In this document: positions 35,498-46,200 of the stretch, one piece after another
How positions within the stretch are numbered: position 1 is the stretch's first letter
How the letters are laid out: each line of letters opens with the position of its first letter
From: Balanoglossus misakiensis
Lineage: Eukaryota > Hemichordata
Direction of reading: 5' to 3'
DNA: 64,000 nt
NCBI GenBank assembly: GCA_040954595.2
Contig: CM082580.2
Coordinates: 2,542,001 to 2,606,000 of the forward strand
Notes under the pieces: model-generated
The model's database searches: none
What the model was told of the DNA's origin: nothing
What the model saw: the letters and a program-made list of their open reading frames with translations, nothing else
Translations under genes and position numbers: made by a program

Positions 35498-38400
35498 ATG
35501 GCGACACATGAGAAACTGTATGACTTGTGTATTGTGGGCGCAGGCCTTATGGGATCTGCGGCAGCCAGACATGCTACATTGCTTGTCCCGGAGTTGAGAG
35601 TCTGTCTGATTGGTCCCAAAGAACCAAAGGTAAGATTAGAATAGCCATTAGTGATATCGCTCACTGCAAATCATGCTGAGAGAAGGGAACATAGTCCGTC
35701 GAAAAATGTGACATTTACGTAAGAAATAAAAAAGAAAATAGGTCTCAAAATGTCAAATATGCTACCAGCATTGAACGACTTGGTGTCTGCCTCCCTTGTC
35801 ACTGTCCTGTGTGTGAGACTTTCGCATGTGCTTTCATATTTCCTCGAAGGACATGCGTGCGTGCGACCATGGAATCTTTTCTTCCCACTACGACGAAGGG
35901 CGTATTTCAACACTGCTTTCAAACGATGTCATCTGGGGCGAGTTATCGAAAAGGAGCATGGCTCGATTCAGAGATATCGAACAACAAACAGGTATGAACT
36001 GTCTATGACAAGCTTTGAAAAGTTTTCATTTTTCCCCGTCAAAAGCTCACCTATTCATGGTTCCACAGCTGTCAATCACACTGAACCCTCAGCCAATCAG
36101 AGCCGAGAAAAGTCATGCTGGTAACACAACCGCCATTTTGTCCCACATATAATCAACAACATGGCCCAGCCTACAGTACACGCTCAGTTAGAGATAGACA
36201 GACTGGAAGTTATTTTTCAGTTTCAGGAACTTAATGGTTTTAAAATATCGGCCAGAATAGTGAAGAGATGCGCCTGGGGGACGTGTAAATCAGATGAAAG
36301 GTACCTTGACCCAACATCGAGTATATTTTTTGTTCCGTTTTCGAAGCCAAAAACGCACAGAGAGAGGTGTCTCAGGTGGTGGATATTAAAAGTTTGCGTT
36401 TAGATTTTAAACTGACACGTCTTCAATATAAATATTCAACAATGATTTTATTACTTAAGTGTTTGAAAATTTTGAAATTCATATGCTGCTTGCAATTTCC
36501 ATTTGAAATGTCAATGTTGTTCGACCCGTTATAAAATGTCCAGCGTTGTAAATATGGGGCCGCGCGCTGTCAATCCAAGTAACGTTCACGTAGTTTTCTG
36601 ACTATTTGCCGCGTTATCAGTGTTTTCATCCATATTTACCTACCAAAAATATCTTCAGGTGAAGTGATACCTCTTGTGTCTCATATTTCGTCTGATTTCA
36701 CTCAGAAACAGCACGATAAACTTAACCTTTGGGGCCCGTTATTACTAACAGCTGATCGTGGTTTCATGTCCGTTTGCGTGTGACCCCGACCGCATAACTT
36801 GATCTGTCGATCCTTTTAAAATAGTGCTATTTTTCGCTGAAATGTTTAAAATTCACAAAGAAGCTCACTTTCATTGACACTTGGTCTATGTATGTGATGA
36901 ATATATAATTCCCCCGTATTCTCACTCGTGTACCTGCGTCGCGAACTCGACATTCACAGTATACAACTGTAGCCTGCGGCCCAGGGGGGATACGGCCGCT
37001 ATCGTCCGCGATGCAGGCACACTCGTTCGAAATACGGGGGAATTATACCTAATTAAACCCTTTTCCTGTGACTTCTTGGATAGTTTTTTTAACTCTGGTA
37101 GGTAGCATACAGAAATATCGCCAGGAACGTTGCGCAGACTATCGCTGAATGAATCTAGTTTCCCCATCCACGTTGTGGAGCTATGGAGGTCAATGTCCCA
37201 CAAGCTCGAAGCTTGTGGGGCGTAGCAACAGTAACTAAGGGGGGCGTGGCTTATTACCGTAGGGTGGAACTATGAATTGTGTCGGTTCCGAAAAATGTGC
37301 GCGAATTCCGGAATTTGCCCCCTTTTTTCATGCCTGTGATCAGGGAGCCACTTCGCACTCGAGCCAGGCGACGGTATTTGCATATGGACAAACAGTGTAC
37401 GCTACTGCTGACAATAAAGTGTAATTAGCGGTCCATGCATAATTAAGTCCACAGACAAACCCAGCTACATGTACATGTATATAAACAGTGTTCAAAGCAA
37501 AGGAAGCCCTTGCCTCACATTACAGGCAGAGTATTTACAAAGGTGTGAAAGACTATTTGTCCACATCAAGATAAGTCTGCGGCTGAACTTCGAAAATGCG
37601 AAAAAATCGACTGAGTTGGGTTAGGAGAACACGCCCACTCGCCACTTTTACTTGCCTGTTATCTGAGCACAGAGTGCGATACGCAATGCCAGATAGTAAC
37701 TTATGTTAACTTCAAGACCCAAAATAGGTGGTTGTAGAATAGTCTATAAGGCATGTCATAGTCTATAGACACTTAACCTTTGTTCAGTCAAGACAGACTT
37801 GAGCACTCGGGACGTTTGTACAACTTTCGTTTCAAAATGTTGAGTAGTTTTCCTGGCATTAGTAGTTTAAATCTGGCGATTGCTAAGCTGAGATGATATA
37901 AACCCATACACCCTTTTCAAAAGTCTAGCGCCCTCACACAGCCATCACGAATATTAAATCAAAGGGAGGCCAATGGGGAAATTGACCAATCACATCAAGG
38001 GGATTTTCCCATTGGCCTAGCTTTGAGTTCAAATTCATGATGGCCGTGTGAGGGTGCCGTATAGACTTATAAAAAGGGTGTATTGAGCACAAAGTAAATG
38101 TTTAATGATAAATGCTGGATATTATATCCTCCAATAACGTGTCTTGTTCCTTACAGGTATTAAATTCTTTAACCAAGTTGGCCACATTTTATTAGGTCCA
38201 CGAGGTAATCCATACCACGAAAAGGTCAAGAGAACGACCGCAGGTATGTCGGTTAAAACCTCGATTTGGGATAGGAAGACCGTTCACGAGAAATACCCCT
38301 ACCTGTCTCTGAGACAGAATGACGATGCTATCATATTTTCGGAGACAAGTGGTCACGTGAGTGCAAGGAAGCTGATTGATGCACAGCAGACAGCGTCTCG

Positions 38401-39637
38401 TCTTCAAGGCTGTGATATATTCAATGACGTTGTAGATCAGGTGACTGAAGTTGACCAATCAGGCGATGGAAAGTATATGAAGGTATCTACAGCCAATGGT
38501 AGGATATACCGTGCAAGGAAGGTACTGCTTACACCAGGAGCGTTCATTGGATTTCGGGATTTACTCCCTCCCGGGCAGGAACTGGACGTCAAGATACATA
38601 AACAGAAGCTTCTTTTCGTCGAGTTATCAGAAACTGATGTGAAACGAATGAGAGAAATGTCCGTAATTACCTGGAAGTACGATTTCGAAGGACGACGGTG
38701 CTACATCTTACCACCAATCAAATACTCAGACGGTAAGTGAAAATTGTCAAAAACCGACAATTTTTTGACTTGGCAAACTTTGGTGATTTTGTCATTTTTC
38801 GACATTTTTCATGAGTTATAGCTCACCTACCTTGCCATGTTTTGGACCTCCAAATATTAATATGTATTTTACGTTCGCTTCTCAGGAAAGTACTACATTA
38901 AAATAGGACAGCGTTCCTATGAGCAACTGCATACTGCTGTCCAAGTGGCCGAATATTTCAAACGGGACCCTGCTGGAATCATAGCAGATCCACATCTCAA
39001 GGATTTGCTCTTGGAGCTAGTAAAAGGTAAAATTCTCACCTTGCCCGAAGGTTTCTCGCCTTCTCCGAAGTCTGTCGGCGATGCACCGATTTGAGAGGAA
39101 AAGTATGGGACATCCTCAAAGTGGCTCCTGTTTATTTGATTATGCGAAGACTCTTACAATAATTATTGTGCCTCCGATCTTTGGGCCATCTTTCCTATGC
39201 CTCATCCCGTTGAGTGGTATTCTTCAGAAACACGTGTTTTTTTATTTACCCAAAACCTGTAATTCGTTTCCCGTAGACGACGATGGTATAGCGTTGAGTT
39301 AAATATTCCTATCTTATAACGTTGAACGACCCAAATCCCATTAAAAATATGAATAAGATTTGTCACTATTTTAACAGATCTTGAAGTCGTGTCCGTACGC
39401 GGGGGCTCCTGCGTTACAGCTCACACACCCACTGGGTTCATCTACTGTGACATGATAACTCCAACCCTTGGAGTTGTGACTGGTGGAAATGGATACTCGG
39501 CCATGTCGTCGGATGAAATTGGTAGAATGGCCGCCCGGATGATTATTTCTGGAAAATGGGACCATGATCTTCCAAAGGAGAAGTTTCGAGCTGTGTTTAC
39601 TTCATGTTCTAAACCCGCCGTGACAGCCAAACTTTGA
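35498..39637 (+). CDS. PIPOX-like: Sarcosine-oxidase-like FAD enzyme, copy D, with peroxisomal PTS1
   Basis: Exons 35498-35629, 35850-35991, 38157-38732, 38886-39026, 39378-39637; 1251 nt, 416 aa, in frame. GAGLMG (FAD) in exon 1; exon 2 reads RACDHGIFSSHYDEGR; GGSCVT in exon 5. The extended C-terminus ends AVTAKL: AKL fits the PTS1 consensus, and PIPOX enzymes are peroxisomal, where catalase handles the H2O2 made. Of the four complete copies only this one has PTS1. Its upstream region does not match the promoter block of A-C, so regulation may differ. The long intron 2 (2.2 kb) holds a THAP-like fragment and two inverted-repeat elements but, as far as I can see, no ghost exon 3. Substrate not determinable. 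Confidence 0.88.
36161..36403 (+). pseudogene. THAP-type zinc-finger fragment in intron 2 of copy D
   Basis: An 80-codon open frame contains KRCAWGTCKSDERY ... FVPFSKPKTHRERCLRWW. The C-x-x-x-C pair followed by an F..PF.KPKT and a C..W pattern resembles the THAP-like N-terminus carried by many transposon-derived proteins in marine invertebrates. The frame stops shortly after the Trp pair, and no transposase catalytic part follows. Probably a leftover of a DNA transposon; a host-gene exon is less likely given its position inside another gene. Confidence 0.55.
36898..37050. mobile_element. Inverted-repeat element, second copy of the 17533 family
   Basis: Arms TATAATTCCCCCGTATT and AATACGGGGGAATTATA, with the shared interior GGGATACGGCCGCTAT. 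In intron 2 of oxidase copy D. Confidence 0.75.
37905..38083. mobile_element. Inverted-repeat element near exon 3 of copy D
   Basis: Ends are imperfect inverted copies: TACACCCTTTTCAAAAGTCT and the inverse of AGACTTATAAAAAGGGTGTA, followed by GCGCCCTCACAC versus GTGTGAGGGTGCC. It ends about 75 bp upstream of exon 3. Confidence 0.65.
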
Positions 39638-39790
39638 GTGGCATGAGGAAAAAAGCGTGTTTGTAAAGACTGAACACAAGTGGTGCGAATAAGTTTCTCT
39701 TTATTGTCACTTTCAGTCCGAATACATGTATCGTGGAATAAGAATGCATGAAAAAAATAACAGGTATATTGCTTGCGACATACTTAAACA

Positions 39791-39874
39791 GGCCGCGTAG
39801 CCTAATGGATAAGGCGTCTGACTTCGAAATGTGTGGAAATCAGAAGATTGTGGGTTCGAGTCCCATCGTGGTCG
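39791..39874 (+). tRNA. tRNA-Arg-TCG: tRNA-Arg (anticodon UCG) with 11-nt intron, copy 1
   Basis: An 84-nt gene. The acceptor stem GGCCGCG pairs with CGTGGTC (one G-U at position 2 and one at 5), with discriminator G. The A box TAGCCTAATGGA and B box GGTTCGAGTCC are intact. The anticodon stem TCTGA/TCAGA encloses 18 nt: a normal 7-nt loop (CUUCGA..A, anticodon UCG at 39824-39826) plus an 11-nt intron at 39828-39838, exactly at the canonical 37/38 site. A T-run right after the gene serves as Pol III terminator. Confidence 0.93.
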
Positions 39875-40850
39875 TTTTTTTATTTCCATATGGGTGTGAC
39901 TTCGTGTCACAGGGTATGGTTCATATGGGTGGCAATCGGTTTATTTTCCATGTATTTAAAATTCATTGATATACAATATTTTTTAAAAACAGGAAATGCC
40001 AATATTCTAAAATATGGAAAATTAGGTATATGCGTTGGCCATCTTGGGCGTCACCTTTAAAATTACACCTTCCCGGTCGTATAGACTTTTTAATGTGAAT
40101 TTAAAGATTTCTGATACTGCGGAAAGCCATTGAGAAACCTTTTGTTGCAATTCTTAATGTAAAACCATAAATAAGGAATACAAAACGAACGTGTGTTTTG
40201 TATAAGTGTACTGCGTGGGTGGTAAAGGGCATTGTTAAGTGTCGAAAACAGGTTTTGACATACACGCTGGTTCAGCCATTGCAACAAGAATTGTTTACAG
40301 CAAAGCGTCAGCATTGTTTATCTGTTCACGAAAAAAAATAATGGAGACGTTTTAAGATTAGCAGGACGAAATTTGTATACATTTTTTTCTCGAAGATTCC
40401 ATATAACACCACAATAATTTAGCCTTGATTATCTGTTACGGACGATGACAGATGACTGTCTGAAAGACAAATGTATTGCAAACGGTCTTCTGTGTTTATC
40501 ATTTACTCTACACGCGCATGCGCCCCGAGCGATGAAACCTCTAACGTTCGAGTGAATATCAACCACCTGAGATAACTAAAGGAGTTGGAGGTAGCGTCGT
40601 GATCCTACCGTGGATGCATGCTGTAGCTTTGACCATGGATACTACAAAAATTAAGTTTAGGCATATTTGATCCTTAAATATTCAACGTCTACACTGACTG
40701 TGAGCGCCCCCCGGTCATTTCACAGTCTCATCCTAGGAAGCTTCAATATTCAATACTTTCGCGGATGGGATCATCTTCAGAAACAGAAGAAAGTGAACGC
40801 CCGTGAGCGAGAGAGCATCTGGTTGTTGTTTCCTGCGGCTAGTATAAGGA
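39875..40850. other. Intergenic, no gene recognised
   Basis: Stretches near 39940-40080 are repeated at 42747-42870, on the far side of the composite insert, so they mark the right part of the segmental duplication. The remainder has no supported coding sequence. Confidence 0.5.
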
Positions 40851-40901
40851 CACCATGGAGTCTGCTGTCAAACCGTTCTACATGAGAAGCAGTCTCATGC
40901 G

Positions 40902-41150
40902 ATGGCAGCGACTGAAGCCGAGTGTAACGGGAGGGAGTCTTACGGAGCCCTTTTGAACAACCTTCTTCGAAACTCCTCAGCTCATGGGCTACCGAACCTC
41001 AGTCGGGCTTCCACCATCCCGCTACGCCCTTTTTGGTTTTTGTCATTTTGGGGCGCTGTGTCCGTTTTTGCGGTCATCGGCACAGACCTTGTGAGGCGGC
41101 TGATAGAGCGCGAGGTCCGCGTCGGCTACGATTTCAAATTCGGCCGGATT
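40902..41150 (+). pseudogene. DEG/ENaC channel N-terminal exon, truncated
   Basis: From ATG at 40902 the frame reads SYGALLNNLLRNSSAHGLPN, then a Trp/Phe-rich hydrophobic stretch (FWFLSFWGAVSVFAVIGTDL), then LVRRLIEREVRVGYDFKF. This is the N-terminus of degenerin/ENaC/ASIC subunits: the HG gating motif before TM1, then TM1, then the start of the extracellular loop. After about 41150 the sequence becomes intron 4 of the oxidase gene (matching 34117 onward), so the frame runs into duplicated DNA. No further channel exons (FPAVTICN, TM2) appear to the right. It is either a gene cut by the duplication or the isolated 5' exon of a rearranged one. Confidence 0.7.
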
Positions 41151-41288
41151 GACAGCAAATTTGTGATCGTATCAGAATGGGACGTCCGTCAAAAGGACTC
41201 TTGTTTGTAGTTTGGTTTTGCAAACATTGCGCGAAAACTCGTATATATTAGCATATGTTCCGCCTTTGTCACTATTTGTCACTAACAG

Positions 41289-41548
41289 ATCTTGAAGTCG
41301 TGTCCGTACACGGAGGTTCCTGCGTTACAGCTCACACACCCAATGGGTTCATCTACTGTGACATGATAACTCCAACCCTTGGAGTTGTGACTGGTGGAAA
41401 TGGATACTCGGCCATGTCATCGGATGAAATTGGTAGAATGGCCGCCCGGATGATTATTTCTGGAAAATGGGACCATGATCTTCCAAAGGAAAAGTTTCGA
41501 GCTGTTTTCACTTCATGTTCTAAACCCGCCGTGACAGCCAAACTTTGA
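41289..41548 (+). pseudogene. Orphan exon 5 of the sarcosine-oxidase-like family (copy E)
   Basis: Exon 5 only, with an intact acceptor (CACTAACAG) and open frame. It contains GGSCVTAHTP and ends AVTAKL (PTS1), nearly identical to copy D over the exon and the following tRNA. Its upstream intron portion (about 41152-41288) instead resembles intron 4 of copy C. No exons 1-4 belong to it, so it cannot encode an enzyme alone. It could in principle act as an alternative last exon for copy D, since its phase is the same. Confidence 0.8.
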
Positions 41549-41721
41549 GTGGGCATGAGGAAAAAAGCGTGTTTGTAAAGACTGAACACAAGTGGTGCGA
41601 ATAAGTATCTTTTTATTCTCGCTTTCAGTCCGAATACATGAAACGTGCGAGATGGATTAAGCTTGTGTTAAGAACGCATGAAAAAAATAACGGGTATATT
41701 GCTTGCGACAAAAATAAATCC

Positions 41722-41805
41722 GGCCGCGTAGCCTAATGGATAAGGCGTCTGACTTCGAAATGTGTGGAAATCAGAAGATTGTGGGTTCGAGTCCCATCGT
41801 GGTCG
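41722..41805 (+). tRNA. tRNA-Arg-TCG: tRNA-Arg (anticodon UCG) with 11-nt intron, copy 2
   Basis: Identical over its 84 nt to the copy at 39791-39874, intron included, and followed by a T-run. It sits 173 bp after the orphan oxidase exon, as copy 1 sits 153 bp after exon 5 of copy D, so both were duplicated as one block. Confidence 0.93.
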
Positions 41806-41895
41806 TTTTTTTTTTATTTCCATATGTGTGTGTCTCCGTGTCACAGGGCATGGTTCATACGGGTGGCAATCGGTTTATTTTCCATTTACTTAAAA

Positions 41896-42745
41896 TTAAG
41901 CAATAACCCCCGCCGCAGGCGGATATACGCGAGATTTGGGTACAATTCGAGACATATAGCACGAGCCGTCATATGGAGCGCATTGTACCCAAATCGAGTG
42001 TATACCCGACTGAGGCGGGGGTTATTGCTATTATATTATATCAACAATTGTTTTTGTTGCATATCAGAGTCATTTTCTTACCGAAATATGGCGTCAGAAA
42101 GAGAAATTACGATCGTGAACCAACATGGCGACGATGAATGTAAACACGAGCAGCCGGGATCGAGCATTAAACATGAAGCAGACGACAAAAAGTGACAAGA
42201 CGGGCATCCCGCGTGGCAAAGTGACAAATATTTCCACAGAGCAGTTCCAAAATAAAACGTCCGTTAATTCAACAGTATTTTTGTTTTATTTATTTGGTTT
42301 AAACACGCGCGACTGTGATTTAACCACACAGTTTTGCTGCTGTATGCTAGCTCAGGGGCCCGCGTTAGCACTGCCAGCAGTGCATTATTGAGTATTATAT
42401 TATACCAGTATATTGATGGTGTAAATCACGCTATTTGATTGGTCGAGACACGACACGTGACCGTGATATATTAGCCATATACCACAGTCATATATCATAG
42501 TCAAAGAAAATGCCTTTTTAAAATGTTTCATGCAAAGTTTCAATATACTGGCATAATACTCGATAATACTCGATTTTGACCAGTTCAACTCCATATACGC
42601 ACTCGCTATCGCTCGTGCGTATATGTCGTGAACTGGTCAAAATCTCGTGGTATACCATGGCTGGGGGTGGTTTATTGCTTAATTTTAGCATCGCTGGATT
42701 GAGCTCTCGTCCAATCAGAATTGCGGACGGTAGCATGATATAATA
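41896..42745. mobile_element. Composite transposon insert inside the duplicated block
   Basis: The flanking sequence (AAAAT then TCATTGATATAC) is contiguous in the first copy near 39960, so this roughly 850-bp piece was inserted after the duplication. It contains an inverted-repeat unit at 41898-42030 (AGCAATAACCCCCGCC and inverse), a middle part with short frames (one starting MASEREITIVNQ at 42088), and a unit at about 42393-42690 related to the two elements at 19903-20195. No transposase domain recognised. Confidence 0.65.
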
Positions 42746-42747
42746 TA

Positions 42748-43211
42748 ATTCATTGATATACAATATTTTTTTAAAACAGGAAATGCCAATATTCTAAAAT
42801 ATGGAAAAGTAGGTATATGCGTTGGCCATCTTGGGCGTCACCTTTAAAATTACACCTTTCCGGTCGTCAGAATTTCTGACAGATACAAAACCGCTTCAAT
42901 GAGTTGATCCGTGTCCCTCCTCAGTCCTGGGCTTCAACCTATGTTATGATTTGGCCTCAACAACTGAAATATTCTTCTCAGTTGTTGACTTTGCTTTTGA
43001 CACTTCGCCCCCACATGTCATCACTGTTTTTGTGATGGGGTGTGCTATCGCCTGACCCTTTGCAGCATGTTGACTCAACTCGTGCACATTCGCAGCAGAG
43101 TACCTTGACCTCCTCGATCTTGTTCACTAAATGTCAACTAGAGGCGAGTGAGAACACCGGTGTCTTACTTAGTGCGTGTGGTTCACGATATCAGGCGTGT
43201 TAGCAAGAAGC
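42748..43211. other. Intergenic upstream of the mosaic lectin gene
   Basis: The first 120 bp repeat 39960-40080. No gene or clear TATA box is visible in the remainder, which probably contains the promoter of the mosaic lectin gene. Confidence 0.4.
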
Positions 43212-46200
43212 ATGGCGCGGATGCTGTACCTTGTACTTGTCATCTTGCACACCGAAGTGTCACATGCTAAACCATACAGTGGACATACGGGGATTCCTGT
43301 TGAAGGTGACGGCGCGCCCGGCCTGTATTCCTTCGGTAAGACGCTTCGTACTTTTACAAGTTTGGAACGCCACCCGCCATTGTGTATTTGATAAGAGTGA
43401 CTGCTTGTCGAGTTTGTGTAAATGTGTGGGGATCTTTGCATGTATTCTTTTCCTTTGCTGATTCATGGCTATTCTGTTGGAAGGAGGCCAGTGGCGCGTA
43501 TAACCGAGAACACCCAATACATAGAACAGAACAGCCAAAACAATCACAAAAAGCTAAAGACAGTGCCTAACTCTGCATCTGAAATCAGATTGTCCACTGA
43601 CCTATAAAATAATCGATAGAAGAGCCGAAGATATTTCCCCAATGACTTATTAAAGGATAATAAGAAAGATAAGTTTGGCATTTTCGTGCAAACATTTCTT
43701 CGATAACGTGACGAAACCGCACTGTATTACAAGATAGAGCATTTTCGCCTCCTGCGGTGAGGTTGTGTAGGTTGGGCGGGAGGCGGTGCGTTGTTGGCGG
43801 GGAGAGGAGCTGGGGCCCGGGCACCCAAGGGTACTCCTACGGTGATGTCCCGAGGCCCGATAGGCACAATATAACTACCACCATATGCGGTGCTGCTTGC
43901 AATCGATTCATATTCGTTGTCGATGGCAAGAGGCTGCTGCCCCGGCCGCCCAGGCTGGGGGTCAACTTGTGTATCTCCGTCAACTGCATCGAGGGGACGG
44001 TGGCGATTGTCCGGCGCCCCCTCGCGTTCGTGGGAACCAGCCGCTGTCTCTTGGTGCTCTGTGGCTAAATGGGTTTCCATGGCAGCCATGTCGTCATAGA
44101 TGTCGTCACAGCTTGGGCACATAAACCACTCCTGCTGGTCGCGTCCCGTTTGGTCAGCACCGAAGCTAACATCGACTAGGGATATGTCGGGCCTGCACTC
44201 GACGAAATGCGCCTGGATGGTGAATACGTCATCCTTCAGGAACACTCTGTTGCACTGTGGACACTTCAAATACCTCCCGGACTTATCATACAGACAAACT
44301 TCCACGTGCGCCTGCAGAAGTTGTAGATCTTGAAACACCATCGAGCATACGGGGCAGTTCAGCTGCGACGGAGTACCGCCTTGCGCCAGCTGTCCTCGCC
44401 TCCTCCTCGACAGTCGAAGACTTCGTCGGCGTCCGCCATTCGCAGGTGCGCGTCTGTGTCTGCTCACAATACCGTCGAGTCTGACGATGAAATGTCCCAC
44501 TGGGAGATTGTCGACGTTTCCGCCTGGAACTGCTCGGTAATTGTCGACTCTGCACAGGGGACAGACGAGGGTGCGGCCGGATGACGTCATCAGTCCACCA
44601 ATGCAGGGTCGACAAAAGACGTGGGAACAGAGAGGGAGCACCTTCGGCTGGATCATCCGACTCTTGCAAATCGCGCATTGCAGGAGCGCTTCATATATTT
44701 CTTCAGAAAAGTCAGCAGAATCCATGATGTTTCAAAGAATGAAAGTTGACGAATCTATGAAAAATGTAACAAGAACAACAAATGTCGCAAATTCAGATTC
44801 ATAAGAGACAAACAAAAGTTGTCGTGACTGCTGTCGACCAATTCACGGTTATCGTGTAGTAATCAGCAATGAATGATTGGCATACTGATATCGATGACAG
44901 TCACAAAATACCCGGCAAAATACCTCCTTGTTTCCTGACCCCACATTGACCTATGACATCATTCTGAAGTTCTCTAATGAGCACTGCGGGGGTAGATTAT
45001 TTAAGGATTTGACGACAAGCCATGCTTGGAAAAGAAATCTTAAAATAGTATATTATCATTGCTTAATGCAAGGGGACGCCCCTACTGCTCCCTGGTAAAC
45101 GCAGTTCTTGGTATTTAGTCAATTTTCTTCTTCATGTTTATTTTGTGGGTTGGACGGGAATAAGAGAATATCACACTACCAAGGGCCTGGGATCATATTT
45201 CTCACACGAGTTGGGGATTTTCTGACAGAATATCCCCGACGAGTGTGAGAAATATGATCCCAGGTCCTCGGTGTGTGAGATTATATTTCTCACACGGTCT
45301 TAATTAGCCAAATTCGTTTAAAACATTGAATAAATGACTCTGGAACTGTCGTTTGGGCACGGTGTAGTCTCAGTAGTCTCCGTATAATACGCATCGCGCT
45401 ATTGGATAACATTTAGTGCGCGTTAGCAAAGAATGCTTTGTCAACCAATCAGCGCTCGCGTCATATACAGCTTCCGGTTCAGTGAGTGTGGGATCAAATT
45501 TGATCCCACACTCTCTATCCCAAACTCCCAGCGTACCAGGAGTGTGAGAATCTTGTTTGTGACCCATTCACCCAATTTCTCTGAATAGAAATCAACTTTA
45601 CCATAGGAAACAATGGATTTGGACCATAGCTTTGAAAGAGAATTTTCAAGAGAAAACAAAAATCTTGAAAAACATCAAGGATAAGGGACCGTTCAGTTTT
45701 TACGGCCGGGGGTCGGCAAAATCCAGGGGGTCACTTAAATTTTGAAGTTCAAAAGGGGGGGGGGTCATCGTTTTTTTTAAAACGTTTAGGGGGGGTCACT
45801 CACTTTTGCCACAAAACTTTTGCTTTTGAGTCCACAAAATTGCAATTTCGCGCCCTTTATTTTACAAAATTTTCTAATTTTCACCCCTCCATTCTTCACC
45901 ACATTTCATTTATTAGCTGGTTTGTCTAGTGTACGAGGGCCGACTACTTGCCACCCAATGCGTACTTTGAGTGGAGTGGCAAAAGTAAAATCGGTCCTCC
46001 CCAATATTGAGTTAATTTGCTTTTGAGTTCGTTAAAATGCAACTTTCAGTCCGATATTTTTCAAATTTTTCTTACACCCCCTCCCACACCCACACCCTTC
46101 ACTCTTCACCACATCTAGTGTACCAAGGCGTAGCACTTTCCCACCCCACCCCCCACCGATGCTAACATTGACTGGCAAAAGTAAAATTTGTCCTCCCTAA

